Shown in pieces: positions 1 to 7,688 of a stretch of 64,000 nucleotides of DNA (positions within the stretch are counted from its first letter, which is position 1; each line of letters opens with the position of its first letter). The notes beneath the pieces were generated by a model. The model did no database searches. It worked only from the letters and a program-made list of their open reading frames with translations, and was not told the origin of the DNA. The stretch is taken from NCBI RefSeq assembly GCF_001953865.1, contig NZ_MQUQ01000010.1, forward strand, positions 230,996 to 294,995, in the 5' to 3' direction. A program made the position numbers and the translations under genes. Source of the DNA: Amycolatopsis coloradensis (GTDB lineage Bacteria > Actinomycetota > Actinomycetes > Mycobacteriales > Pseudonocardiaceae).

Positions 1-1283
1 TTCGCCGACGCCGCCACCGCGAACGCCAGCGCCACCAGAAAGGCGATGTTCTGCCCGTTGGCGAGGATGCCACCGAGGATCGCGACCGCGCCGATCACCA
101 ATGCGGTGATCCGGGCGACCTTCACCTCCGAAGCAGGCGACGCCTTGCCCTTCTTGATCACGCTGGCGTAGACGTCATGGGCGAACGACGCCGACGCCGT
201 GATGGTCAGGCCCGCGACCACCGCGAGGATCGTCGCGAACGCGATCGCCGCGATCAGGCCGAGCAGGATCGGGCCGCCGAGTTCGAGCGCCAGCAGCGGT
301 GCGGCCGAGTTCACGCCACCCGGCGCGGCCTTGATCGCGTCCGGGCCGACGAGCGCGCCCGCGCCGTAGCCGAGCACCAGGGTGAACAGGTAGAAGATGC
401 CGATGAGCGCGATCGCCCAGACCACCGATCGGCGCGCTTCCTTGGCGGTCGGCACGGTGTAGAAGCGCATCAGCACGTGCGGCAGGCCCGCGGTACCGAG
501 CACCAGCGCGATGCCGAGCGACAGGAAGTCCAGCTTGGTGGTGCCGGTCTTGCCGTACTGGTTACCCGGCCCGAGCAGCGCTTCACCGGCCTTCCCCGCC
601 TTGTCCACGGCGCCCTGCAACAATGCGGAAAGGTTGAAGCCGTACATGCCGAGCACCCACAGCGTCATCGCCAGCGCGCCGACGATGAGCAGCGCGGCCT
701 TGATGATCTGCACCCAGGTGGTGCCCTTCATCCCGCCGATGAGCACGTAGGCGATCATGATGATGCCGACGATCACGATGATCGCGGCCTGCCCCGCCTT
801 GCTCTCGATCCCGAGCAGCAGCGCGACGAGGCCACCGGCACCCGCCATCTGCGCCAGCAGGTAGAAGAACGAGACGGCCAGGGTGGACGTCGCCGCGGCG
901 GCCCGCACCGGGCGCTGCTTCATCCGGAACGCCAGCACGTCGCCCATGGTGAACTTGCCGGTGTTGCGAAGGAGTTCCGCGACCAGCAGCAACGCCACCA
1001 GCCACGCCACCAGGAAGCCGATGGAGTAAAGGAAACCGTCGTAGCCGTAGACGGCGATCGCGCCCGCGATCCCGAGGAACGACGCGGCGGACAGGTAGTC
1101 GCCAGCGATGGCGACGCCGTTCTGCGGACCGGTGAACGCGCGGCCCGCGGCGTAGTAGTCCGACGCCGTCTTCGTGTTCCGGCTGGCCCGGAACACGACG
1201 AACAGCGTGACCACCACGAAAAGGCCGAAGATGGTGATGTTGAGTGCGGGGTTGCTTCCCTCGACTCCGGCGGCGAGCGTCAT
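1..1283 (-). CDS. actP: ActP-type sodium/solute (acetate) symporter, 3' end beyond the window
   Basis: Multi-spanning inner-membrane transporter of the sodium:solute symporter (SSS) family; the closest known members take up acetate or other short monocarboxylates with sodium. About 427 residues are visible from ATG at 1283; the C-terminus lies left of base 1. Seen: a hydrophobic N-terminal helix, then the family signature DYLSAASFLG near residue 60 and a GLPHVLMRFYTVP stretch near residue 265, both typical of ActP/MctC proteins. The start overlaps the stop of the upstream DUF485 gene by four bases (ATGA), so the two are translationally coupled, as actP and yjcH are in many bacteria. The exact substrate is inferred. 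Confidence 0.9.
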   Translation of the reverse strand, partial: MTLAAGVEGSNPALNITIFGLFVVVTLFVVFRASRNTKTASDYYAAGRAFTGPQNGVAIAGDYLSAASFLGIAGAIAVYGYDGFLYSIGFLVAWLVALLLVAELLRNTGKFTMGDVLAFRMKQRPVRAAAATSTLAVSFFYLLAQMAGAGGLVALLLGIESKAGQAAIIVIVGIIMIAYVLIGGMKGTTWVQIIKAALLIVGALAMTLWVLGMYGFNLSALLQGAVDKAGKAGEALLGPGNQYGKTGTTKLDFLSLGIALVLGTAGLPHVLMRFYTVPTAKEARRSVVWAIALIGIFYLFTLVLGYGAGALVGPDAIKAAPGGVNSAAPLLALELGGPILLGLIAAIAFATILAVVAGLTITASASFAHDVYASVIKKGKASPASEVKVARITALVIGAVAILGGILANGQNIAFLVALAFAVAASA

Positions 1284-1621
1284 TTGGTCTCACTCTCGAT
1301 GTCCGTGCGGATCTTTTCCGCGAGGGGGTCGAGTTTCTTGTTCGCGTAGCGGACGTAGAGCCCGGTGATCACGAAGGTCGAAACGAACTGCAGCAAACCG
1401 AAGACGAGGCCGACGTTGATGTTGCCGACGAGCTTCGTGCTCATGAAGCCGTGCGCGTAGTCGGCGAGCAGCACGTAGAGCAGGTACCAGACGAGGAACA
1501 GCGCCGACACGGGGAACACGAACCGGCGCAGCCGCGAACGCAGCTCCTTGAACTCGGGGCTGTCGTGGGCTTTGTCCCAGTCCGTTTCAGGCGGACTCGG
1601 AGCGTCCGTTTCGGTGCTCAT
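1280..1621 (-). CDS. DUF485 small membrane protein (YjcH-like)
   Basis: A 113-residue protein with an acidic soluble N-terminus, two hydrophobic helices (about residues 36-55 and 70-92) and a charged C-terminus. The FPVSALFLVWYLLYVLLADYA stretch region and the following GLVFGLLQF segment are typical of DUF485, a family almost always encoded just before an ActP-type symporter. Its role is presumed to be accessory or stabilising for the symporter; no activity is known. ATG at 1621 follows a purine-rich AGGAGAG-like sequence on the minus strand. It overlaps actP by four bases. The 121-base gap upstream could hold a separate promoter. Confidence 0.85.
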   Translation of the reverse strand: MSTETDAPSPPETDWDKAHDSPEFKELRSRLRRFVFPVSALFLVWYLLYVLLADYAHGFMSTKLVGNINVGLVFGLLQFVSTFVITGLYVRYANKKLDPLAEKIRTDIESETK

Positions 1622-1713
1622 GGTGCTCTCCTTGCGCCGCGAATGTGGTCCGCGACACGTTAAGGAGAGGGCTGGGGGACCGGAACCTTCACCGGTTCAA
1701 ACGCCTGCCGAGA

Positions 1714-1734
1714 CGACGAACGGCCGACGAACGG
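1714..1734. promoter_or_regulatory. Direct repeat, candidate regulator site upstream of the DUF485-actP pair
   Basis: CGACGAACGG occurs twice, at 1714-1723 and 1725-1734, an 11-base period (about one helical turn), in the gap between the two symporter units. On the minus strand each copy reads CCGTTCG, loosely like the GTT core of LytTR sites. LytTR sites usually repeat at about two turns, so this is only a candidate. Confidence 0.25.
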
Positions 1735-1742
1735 TACTCGGA

Positions 1743-3422
1743 TCACGACGAAGGGGCCTCCGCCGTGCGATCGTCCAAATGCAGCCGCAGCATGGCGGCC
1801 GTGGACCAGGCCGGTGGCCTGCCCCGTAAGGAAACCACGATCATTACGCCGAATGCCAGCGGGACCGACCATGGCGCGGGCTGCGAAACCAGGATGGCGG
1901 GCAGACCGCTCAGCGTGGGGGCGAACAGGGCGACCAGGATCGACCCCGAGGACGCGACGAGCCCGGTGAGGACACCGCTGATCGCGCCCGCCGCGGTGAG
2001 CCGGTTCCACCAGATGCCGAGCACCAGCAACGGACAGAACGTCGACGCGGCCACGGTGAAGCCCCAGGTGACGAGGACACCGGCGTCCAATCTGGCCGAC
2101 GGCAGCGCGAGCAGGACCATCACCGCGGCCGCCCCGAGCACCGACCACCGCAGTCTGCGCAGGCCACCGGGCGCCAGGTCGTGCGCGATCGCGCCGGAGA
2201 TCACCAGCAGCAGGCCGAGCGACGTCGCCAGGAACGCGGCGAACGCGCCCGCCGTCAGCAGTCCGGTGAACAGGGACCCCGCCCAGCCGTCGTCGACCTG
2301 CGCCGGCAGCGCGACGACGACGGTGTCCGTCGCGCCCGAGACGTACAGCTCAGGCACCAGCACCCGGCCGAGGACGCCGTAAACCCCTGGGAACAGGTAG
2401 AAAACGCCGAGCAGGGCGACGGTGATCGCCGCGGTCCGGCGGGCGGCGCGGCCGTCCGGGCTGGTGTGGAAGCGCATCAGGACATGCGGCAGGCCCATCG
2501 TGCCGAGCATGGTCGCGATCAGGATCGCCCAGGTGCCGAGCAGCGGGTAGCCGTGGTCGCCGAGGTCCAGCAGCGGCCGCTGCCAGTCCGGCCCGCCCAG
2601 CGGGGCACCGCCCCGGACGGCGGGAACCGGTGTACCCGCCGCGAATTCCAGCTTCTCCCCGCTGCGGGCCACCAGTTCTCCCGGCGGCACCACGTGTTTT
2701 TCCGGGGTGAGCAGGGTGGTCGGCTCACGCAGGGTCAGCGTCACGTCGATCTCGAAGGACAGCTGGGTGTCACGCGCGAAGTGGGTGAATTCCACCGGAC
2801 GCACCGAAGCCGACCGCTCCTCCGGGGAGACCTGGGAGACCAGCCAGATCGCGGGAACGAGGAACAGCAGCAGTTTCAGCACGAACTGGAACGCCTGGAC
2901 GTAGGTCGCCGCGCGCATCCCGCCGAGCGCCAGTGTCGCGCTGACGGCGGTGCCCGCGATGACGACACCGACCCAGTACGGCGTCCCGCCCACGGCGGTC
3001 AGCACGAGCCCCGCGGTGCGGAATTGCGGTACCAGGTAAAGGGTTCCGATGACGAGGACGACGAACGCGGCGAGACGGCGCAGCGCGGGGGAGGCGAGCC
3101 GCGCCTCGGCGAAGTCCGGGACGGTGAGCGCGCCGGAGCGCCGCATCGGTGCCGCGACGAGCACCAGCATCGCGATGTACCCGGCGGTGAACCCGACCGG
3201 GTACCAGAGCGCGCCGATACCGTCCTTCACCACCAGCCCGGCGACCCCGAGGAACGACGCCGCGGACAGGTACTCGCCGGAGACCGCGGCGGAGTTGACC
3301 AGCGGCGAGATCCGGCGCGAGGCGACGAGGAAGTCCGACGTCGTGCGCATGGCGGCGACACCGCGCAGCCCGATCAGCAGGGTGATCAGCACGACGGGAG
3401 CCACCGAGAGCGCCGCGACCAC
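1743..3422 (-). CDS. Second sodium/solute symporter (SSS family) with a large extra loop
   Basis: An SSS-family permease of 559 residues. The frame is open far upstream, but GTG at 3422 is the sensible start: it shares its G with the TAG stop of the preceding small membrane gene, and the first helix (about residues 2-20) follows at once. The signature GEYLSAASFLGVAG lies near residue 50, and a GLPHVLMRFHTSP motif after the middle. Unlike the paralogue at 1-1283, it carries a polar insertion of about 100 residues (roughly 210-310) between helices, probably extracytoplasmic. It belongs to the kinase-regulator chain upstream, so its substrate is likely the ligand, or a relative of the ligand, sensed there. 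Acetate, pyruvate and propionate are all possible. Confidence 0.85.
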   Translation of the reverse strand: MVAALSVAPVVLITLLIGLRGVAAMRTTSDFLVASRRISPLVNSAAVSGEYLSAASFLGVAGLVVKDGIGALWYPVGFTAGYIAMLVLVAAPMRRSGALTVPDFAEARLASPALRRLAAFVVLVIGTLYLVPQFRTAGLVLTAVGGTPYWVGVVIAGTAVSATLALGGMRAATYVQAFQFVLKLLLFLVPAIWLVSQVSPEERSASVRPVEFTHFARDTQLSFEIDVTLTLREPTTLLTPEKHVVPPGELVARSGEKLEFAAGTPVPAVRGGAPLGGPDWQRPLLDLGDHGYPLLGTWAILIATMLGTMGLPHVLMRFHTSPDGRAARRTAAITVALLGVFYLFPGVYGVLGRVLVPELYVSGATDTVVVALPAQVDDGWAGSLFTGLLTAGAFAAFLATSLGLLLVISGAIAHDLAPGGLRRLRWSVLGAAAVMVLLALPSARLDAGVLVTWGFTVAASTFCPLLVLGIWWNRLTAAGAISGVLTGLVASSGSILVALFAPTLSGLPAILVSQPAPWSVPLAFGVMIVVSLRGRPPAWSTAAMLRLHLDDRTAEAPSS

Positions 3423-3769
3423 TAGTCGTCCTCGATCTTTTCCGCCCGGCGAAGCTGCCACCACGACAGCAGCGCCATGGCCGGATACGGGAGGATCGCG
3501 ATCATCAGCCAGGACAGCGGGATACCCAGCAGCCGGACCGAATCCAGCCCGGGGAAGAGCCCGAACACCAGCGGGAGACCGAACACCAGGCCGAACATCC
3601 CGGCCAGCGCGGGGAGCCCGCGACGGCGCTGGGCCCGGTAGAGCAGGTCCGCGCGTTCGGCGTCGCCCGCCGCCAGCCGGGGGACCCGCCAGCGTCCGCG
3701 CGAACGGCGCCGCGAATGCGCGAGCCGGGTCTGGGGACTCGTGACGGCGACTCGTTTGACGCGGCTCAC
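3422..3769 (-). CDS. Small two-helix membrane protein preceding the symporter
   Basis: A 115-residue protein: a basic, arginine-rich N-terminal half, then two hydrophobic helices (about 53-70 and 79-101) and a short charged tail ending in acidic residues. It sits where DUF485 proteins sit before SSS symporters and is probably a functional analogue, though its sequence is not obviously DUF485. ATG at 3769 overlaps the end of the LytTR regulator by four bases, and its stop overlaps the symporter start by one base, so it is tightly embedded in the operon. Confidence 0.7.
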   Translation of the reverse strand: MSRVKRVAVTSPQTRLAHSRRRSRGRWRVPRLAAGDAERADLLYRAQRRRGLPALAGMFGLVFGLPLVFGLFPGLDSVRLLGIPLSWLMIAILPYPAMALLSWWQLRRAEKIEDD

Positions 3770-4536
3770 GGGCGGCTCCCCCGGCCCGGATCGCCGCGTT
3801 GCGCGGCGGCGAGGAGCCGGTCACGCAGGTCGCGCGCGTGACGGCGGCTCACCGGGACATCGCCCGCTTCGGTATGCGCCAGCAATCCGCCGGTGGTGTC
3901 ACTGCGCAGTTCGAGCACCGCGTCCACGGCGAGCAGGAAACCCCGGTGTACCCGGGTGAATCCCGTTCCCTCCCAATATTCTTCGAGCCGGGAGATGGGC
4001 ATCCGCGTGACGTGGACGCCGGATTTCGTGTGCAGCCGGACGTAGTCGCCGTGCGCTTCGACGAACTGGACGTCGTCGCGCCGGACGTACCGCGTGCGCC
4101 CGCCGGATTCGACCGGCAGCGCGGACATCGCGTCCGGCGCCGGTTTCGGCTCGTCGGCCTGAGCACCCACCATCCGGACCACTTTGGACAGTGCGGCGGA
4201 CAGCCGTTCCGCGCGGACCGGTTTGAGCAGGTAGTCGACAGCACCGATGCGGTACGCGGCGACGGCGTGGCCGTCGTGCGCGGTGACGAACACGATCACC
4301 GGTGGTTCGTTGAGCCGCGCCAGCAGTGAGGCGAGTTCGAGCCCGTCGAGGCCGGGCATGGAGATGTCGAGGAAGACGGCGTCGAAATGACTGCCCTGCA
4401 ACATCTTCAGCGCGTTGAGCGCGTCACCGGCAGCGACCACCTCGGCGACTTCCGGCGCCTCGCGCAGCAGGCTGCACAGTTCGTCGAGGGCGGGCGGGAC
4501 GTCGTCGACAGCCAGCACCCGGAGCCCGTTCGTCAC
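3766..4536 (-). CDS. LytTR-family response regulator
   Basis: A 256-residue two-component regulator. Residues 5-120 are a receiver domain: acidic pair DD at 11-12, phospho-acceptor Asp at about 57 in FLDISMPG, and the conserved Lys in LLKPVR. Residues about 150-250 are a LytTR DNA-binding domain with YVRRDDVQFVEAHGDYVRLHT and a later FTRVHRGFLL motif. GTG at 4536 is chosen because it overlaps the kinase stop by four bases (GTGA). Partner of the adjacent LytS-type kinase. By analogy with BtsSR and YpdAB of Escherichia coli, which control carboxylate transporters, it probably activates the symporter genes downstream; that is inference. Confidence 0.9.
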   Translation of the reverse strand: MTNGLRVLAVDDVPPALDELCSLLREAPEVAEVVAAGDALNALKMLQGSHFDAVFLDISMPGLDGLELASLLARLNEPPVIVFVTAHDGHAVAAYRIGAVDYLLKPVRAERLSAALSKVVRMVGAQADEPKPAPDAMSALPVESGGRTRYVRRDDVQFVEAHGDYVRLHTKSGVHVTRMPISRLEEYWEGTGFTRVHRGFLLAVDAVLELRSDTTGGLLAHTEAGDVPVSRRHARDLRDRLLAAAQRGDPGRGSRP

Positions 4537-5579
4537 GGCAGCACCCCCGGCTGGAATCGGGGTACGCGCACCACGACCCTGGTACCCGCGCCGACCTCGG
4601 TCTCGACCGTCAGGCCGTACCACGGCCCGTAGACGCTGCGCAGTCTTCTGTCCACATTGGCCAGTCCGACACCGCCGTCGTCCCCGCGCCCGGCCAGGAT
4701 CGCCGCCGCCCGCGCGGGATCCATGCCGAGACCGTCGTCCTCGACGCTGATCACGCAGTCGTTCCCTTCCGCCACTCCCCGCACCTGGATGAACCCCGCC
4801 TCGGAGCGCGGCTCGATCCCGTGCCGGATCGCGTTCTCCACCAACGGTTCCAGCACGAGATACGGCACCGCGACGGCCAGCACCTCCGGCGCCACCCGCA
4901 CCTGCACCCGAAGTCGCTCGCCGAGCACCGCGCGTTGCAGCGCCAAATACGTCTCGATGGCGCGGAACTCCTCGGCGACCATCGTGTACTCGCCGTGGCG
5001 CGCGAGGCTGTAGCGGGTGTACTCGGCGAAGTCGAGCATCAGGTCGCGGGCTCGGTCCGGGTCGGAGCGGACCAGCGAGGAGATCACGGTGAGCGCGTTG
5101 TAGACGAAATGCGGCGAGATCTCGGCCCGCAGCGCGCGCAGTTCCGCCTCCGCGGCCTGCTCGGCGGACGCTTCCAGCCGCCCTCGTTCGAGCGCGTGGA
5201 CCACCAGTTCGGCGGCCTGGCGGGCGACGGTGTGTTTCCCTTCGGTGACCAGGAGCACCCCGGCCAGTTCGTCGTGGACGTGGAGCGGCACTGCCAGCAG
5301 CCCGGGTTCGGACACCGGCGTCTCGGCGTGGAGGACCTCGTCGAGCGCCGAGACCACGACGTCATCGGCTGCCGGGCGGCCGGACCAGATGAGCGAACCG
5401 GAGAGATCGGTGAGCCCGAGACCGGGGACGCCGAACAGCCGTCGGAGCCCGTGCGTCGCGTGGCGGACGCGAGGCCCGGCGAGGCCGTCCATGAGATCGT
5501 CGGAAACGCGCTGGGCGGCGGCGAGCACCGGCACCGGATCCGCGCTCACGGCGGGACGCCAGGGCAGACGGGTGGTCAT
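4533..5579 (-). CDS. LytS-type sensor histidine kinase
   Basis: A 348-residue histidine kinase. No membrane helices are evident; residues 1-130 look like a GAF-type sensory region, so it may be cytosolic and sense a metabolite. The His_kinase motif SPHFVYNAL carries the phospho-accepting His at about 157, followed by the N-box EPLVENAIRHG (about 260) and G-boxes DDGLGMD and GVGLANV in the ATPase domain. First gene of the minus-strand chain kinase-regulator-small membrane protein-symporter. Ligand unknown; a carboxylate is the best guess from the linked transporters. Confidence 0.9.
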   Translation of the reverse strand: MTTRLPWRPAVSADPVPVLAAAQRVSDDLMDGLAGPRVRHATHGLRRLFGVPGLGLTDLSGSLIWSGRPAADDVVVSALDEVLHAETPVSEPGLLAVPLHVHDELAGVLLVTEGKHTVARQAAELVVHALERGRLEASAEQAAEAELRALRAEISPHFVYNALTVISSLVRSDPDRARDLMLDFAEYTRYSLARHGEYTMVAEEFRAIETYLALQRAVLGERLRVQVRVAPEVLAVAVPYLVLEPLVENAIRHGIEPRSEAGFIQVRGVAEGNDCVISVEDDGLGMDPARAAAILAGRGDDGGVGLANVDRRLRSVYGPWYGLTVETEVGAGTRVVVRVPRFQPGVLP

Positions 5580-5650
5580 CCGGCCTCCTCCGCGACGTCG
5601 AGGGCTAGATCCTAACGTCGGCGCGGGGTTTCGGCGGTTACGCTCCGGAC

Positions 5651-6106
5651 ATGGTCACTGGGGACGCCGTGGTGCTTCGGCTGGACGTCGTGATGCGAAG
5701 GCTCGCGTGGGCGGGTTTCGTGGTCTTCGGCGTGGGCGGCGTCGTGTGGCTGTTCTCGCAGGTGGTGTTCGGGCTGTTCAGCCTGGCTTTCGCGGGGCTG
5801 ATCCTGCTCGCACTGCGCCGGTCGGCCGCTTCGCTGGTGATTTCCGCTACGGGGTTCTCGGCGCCGGGTGTGTTCGAGGTCCGGTGGACCGAGGTCACGC
5901 GGCTGCGAGTGGGGCGGGAGAAGCGGCGAGTGGGGCGGTGGACGCACTGGTGGCACTACCGGCTCTCGTGGTCCGGTGCTGGGCCGGAGTCGCTGCTTGA
6001 AGACGGCGAGTACGTGTACGCGCTGGGGCACCTTGGTGGGGGCGCTGCGCTGTACGCGGCTCTCGCGCGGTTTGCGCCTGCTGGACTGGTTGAGCCGGCG
6101 GAGTGA
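5651..6106 (+). CDS. Hypothetical membrane-anchored protein
   Basis: A 151-residue protein not assigned to a family. Two hydrophobic helices (about residues 18-34 and 38-54) are followed by a soluble C-terminal region with the look of a small PH-like sheet domain (VISATGFSAPGVFEVRWTEV, then W-rich WTHWWHYRLSW). Such proteins in actinomycetes are uncharacterised. It is divergent from the kinase gene, with a 71-base gap that must hold both promoters. ATG 5651 is taken as start; GTG 5654 is an alternative. Confidence 0.6.
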   Translation: MVTGDAVVLRLDVVMRRLAWAGFVVFGVGGVVWLFSQVVFGLFSLAFAGLILLALRRSAASLVISATGFSAPGVFEVRWTEVTRLRVGREKRRVGRWTHWWHYRLSWSGAGPESLLEDGEYVYALGHLGGGAALYAALARFAPAGLVEPAE

Positions 6107-6166
6107 GCGGGGCGGGCCGCGTCCGTCAAGGGGCGTGAGTGGCAGCGGGGGAAGGCAAAGGGGCGT

Positions 6167-6219
6167 GTTGCGAAAGCCACTTTCGCGACGTCTGATGTCC
6201 TGAAAGTGGCTTTCGCGAC
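6167..6219. repeat. Dispersed palindrome, family A, copy 1
   Basis: Inverted repeat with 18-base arms (one mismatch): 6167-6184 and 6202-6219, core CGAAAGCCACTTTC / GAAAGTGGCTTTCG, 17-base loop. The same element recurs at 56723-56775. It lies between the membrane-protein gene and the ABC-ATPase remnant and probably works as a bidirectional transcription terminator or is a miniature repeat. Confidence 0.8.
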
Positions 6220-6261
6220 AGGCGCACGCGGGGGGAAGCTGGTCGAGCCGCGGGAGTGAGC

Positions 6262-6621
6262 CGGTCCCGGATGCTGTGCCGAGGATGCCCTTGCGGTGGA
6301 TTTCCCTGCCCAGGAACAGATCCGCGGCCGGGTCGAGTTCCGGCGCGACCGCGAGGTCCTGGTACACCGTCTCGATCCCCATCCGCCGGCCGGTGGTCGG
6401 GGAGTCGAGGTGCGTTTCCTCGCCGTCGAGCAGGATCTCGCCCGACGGGTCGGCTGCTCCGCGCCGGACAGGCATTTGACCAAAGTGGACTTCCCGGCGC
6501 CGTTGTCACCGATCAGCGCGGTGACCTCGCCGGCGCGGGCCTGGAACGACGCGCCGCGCAGTGCTTCCACCGAACCGTGGCGTTTGACCAGGTCCTGCGC
6601 GTCGAGCAGGAATCAGCTCAC
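6262..6621 (-). pseudogene. Remnant of a sugar ABC transporter ATP-binding protein
   Basis: The original start, GTG at 6621, overlaps the manA stop by four bases, a normal operon junction, but codon 3 is TGA. Past it the frame reads a clear ABC ATPase start: LLDAQDLVKRHG, then Walker A GDNGAGKST and VKCLSGAEQP. Near base 6450 the frame shifts by one and continues as SGEILLDGEE ... MGIETVYQDLAVAPELD (Q-loop region) ... LFLGREI, then stops being similar at about 6265. Signature and Walker B regions are gone. This resembles RbsA/XylG-type sugar importers. It probably once imported mannose or an oligosaccharide for the adjacent mannose genes; no permease or binding protein remains nearby. Confidence 0.85.
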
Positions 6622-7688
6622 GATCGCTCCCTCTTCTCGGGTGCCGGTGGGCGGCAGCGGATGACGGTGACGTCGCCCTCCACGCTTGCCTGACCGGCGT
6701 CGTGCGGGACCACGTAGGTGTCGCCCTTGCGCAGTGCGTACTCGCCGCCGTGTTCGGTGCGGAGCGTCCCCGAACCGTCCATGACGACCAGTACCGCGAA
6801 CGACGGGTCGAGTGACAACGTTGTCGCAGCACTGGGAACAACAGAGCCGGAAACAGCGGGACGGAGCTGGTCGGCACGGAAGAACGCGTCACTGCCGTCG
6901 GCGAGGAGGTCCACAGTGGACGCCTCGTCGGCCGCGGTGCGCTTGACGATCGAGCCGAGGCGTTCTTCGTCCCAGCCCGAGGTGTCGAGCGTTTCGATGG
7001 CGGTTTCGAAACCGATCCCGAGGTGCGCCTTCTCCGGGTCCGCAAGGAAGTCACGCCATTCCAGGGTCAGCGAGAAGTCGGTCGGCTGCTGGAGTTCGAC
7101 GACGAACACGCCCTCACCGATGGCGTGCGGGAGCCCGGCCGGGATGTAGACCGTGTCACCGGGGGTGACCGCGACGCTGTTCAGCGCGCCGAGCATGGCG
7201 GGGGCGTCCTGGGAACGGGCCCATTCGTTGACCGTCGCTTTGTCGACGGTTTCCCGGAAGCCCGGGTAGACGCGCGGGTCTTCGCCGTAGGTGCCGACCA
7301 CGATCCACGCCTCGGTCTTGCCGAAGTGCGAGTCGAAATGCCGCTGTGCGAACGAATCCGACGGGTGGAAGTGCACCGGCAGGCGCTGGCCCGCGTCGAG
7401 CAGCTTCACCAGCAGGCCGGTCGAGTCGCCGAGTGCCTCGACGTGCTTGGCGCCGAGCCAGGCGGTCGGGTTCTCGCGGACGGCGTCACGCAGCCAGACC
7501 CCGCTGGGCAGCTTGGTCAGGCCGTTGGTCTCCTGGCCGAACATCGTGGTGGCCGAGCCGACCCAGTCCTCCGGCCCGAACTTGGTCTCGGAGGTGGCGC
7601 CCCGCAACGCGGCGATGGCGTCGCCGCCGCGGTAGAACTGCGGCGGCTGGTTCGCCGGCAGGCGGATCGGTTCGAGGTGACCGCTCAT
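6618..7688 (-). CDS. manA: Mannose-6-phosphate isomerase, class I
   Basis: Interconverts mannose 6-phosphate and fructose 6-phosphate in the cytosol, feeding mannose into glycolysis or supplying it for glycan synthesis. 356 residues. Seen: the metal-binding cupin motif LPVHFHPSDSFAQRHF and downstream Glu/His (KTEAW; IPAGLPHAIGEGV), the usual ManA pattern, and a C-terminal cupin half. ATG at 7688 overlaps the LacI-family stop by four bases, so repressor and isomerase are co-transcribed. A copy of the presumed LacI operator lies inside its 3' part (6814-6825). The downstream ABC ATPase of the operon is dead. Confidence 0.92.
   Translation of the reverse strand: MSGHLEPIRLPANQPPQFYRGGDAIAALRGATSETKFGPEDWVGSATTMFGQETNGLTKLPSGVWLRDAVRENPTAWLGAKHVEALGDSTGLLVKLLDAGQRLPVHFHPSDSFAQRHFDSHFGKTEAWIVVGTYGEDPRVYPGFRETVDKATVNEWARSQDAPAMLGALNSVAVTPGDTVYIPAGLPHAIGEGVFVVELQQPTDFSLTLEWRDFLADPEKAHLGIGFETAIETLDTSGWDEERLGSIVKRTAADEASTVDLLADGSDAFFRADQLRPAVSGSVVPSAATTLSLDPSFAVLVVMDGSGTLRTEHGGEYALRKGDTYVVPHDAGQASVEGDVTVIRCRPPAPEKRERS
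6814..6825. promoter_or_regulatory. Intragenic LacI-type operator in manA
   Basis: GACAACGTTGTC, a perfect 12-base palindrome identical to those at 8721 and 9275. It lies within manA about 190 bases before the start of the dead ABC gene. It could once have controlled the distal gene, act as a looping partner, or block elongation. The codons read TTLSL, close to the TTLSS of the repressor N-terminus, because the same DNA sequence is used. Confidence 0.65.

Noticed and set aside
177..1349. A 390-codon plus-strand frame at the left edge
   Set aside because: It lies opposite the actP symporter and has a highly charged low-complexity composition.
3422..3824. N-terminal extension of the second symporter (frame open to 3824)
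   Set aside because: The added residues are Arg/Pro/Ala-rich and overlap another coding gene; GTG 3422 coupled to the previous stop fits better.
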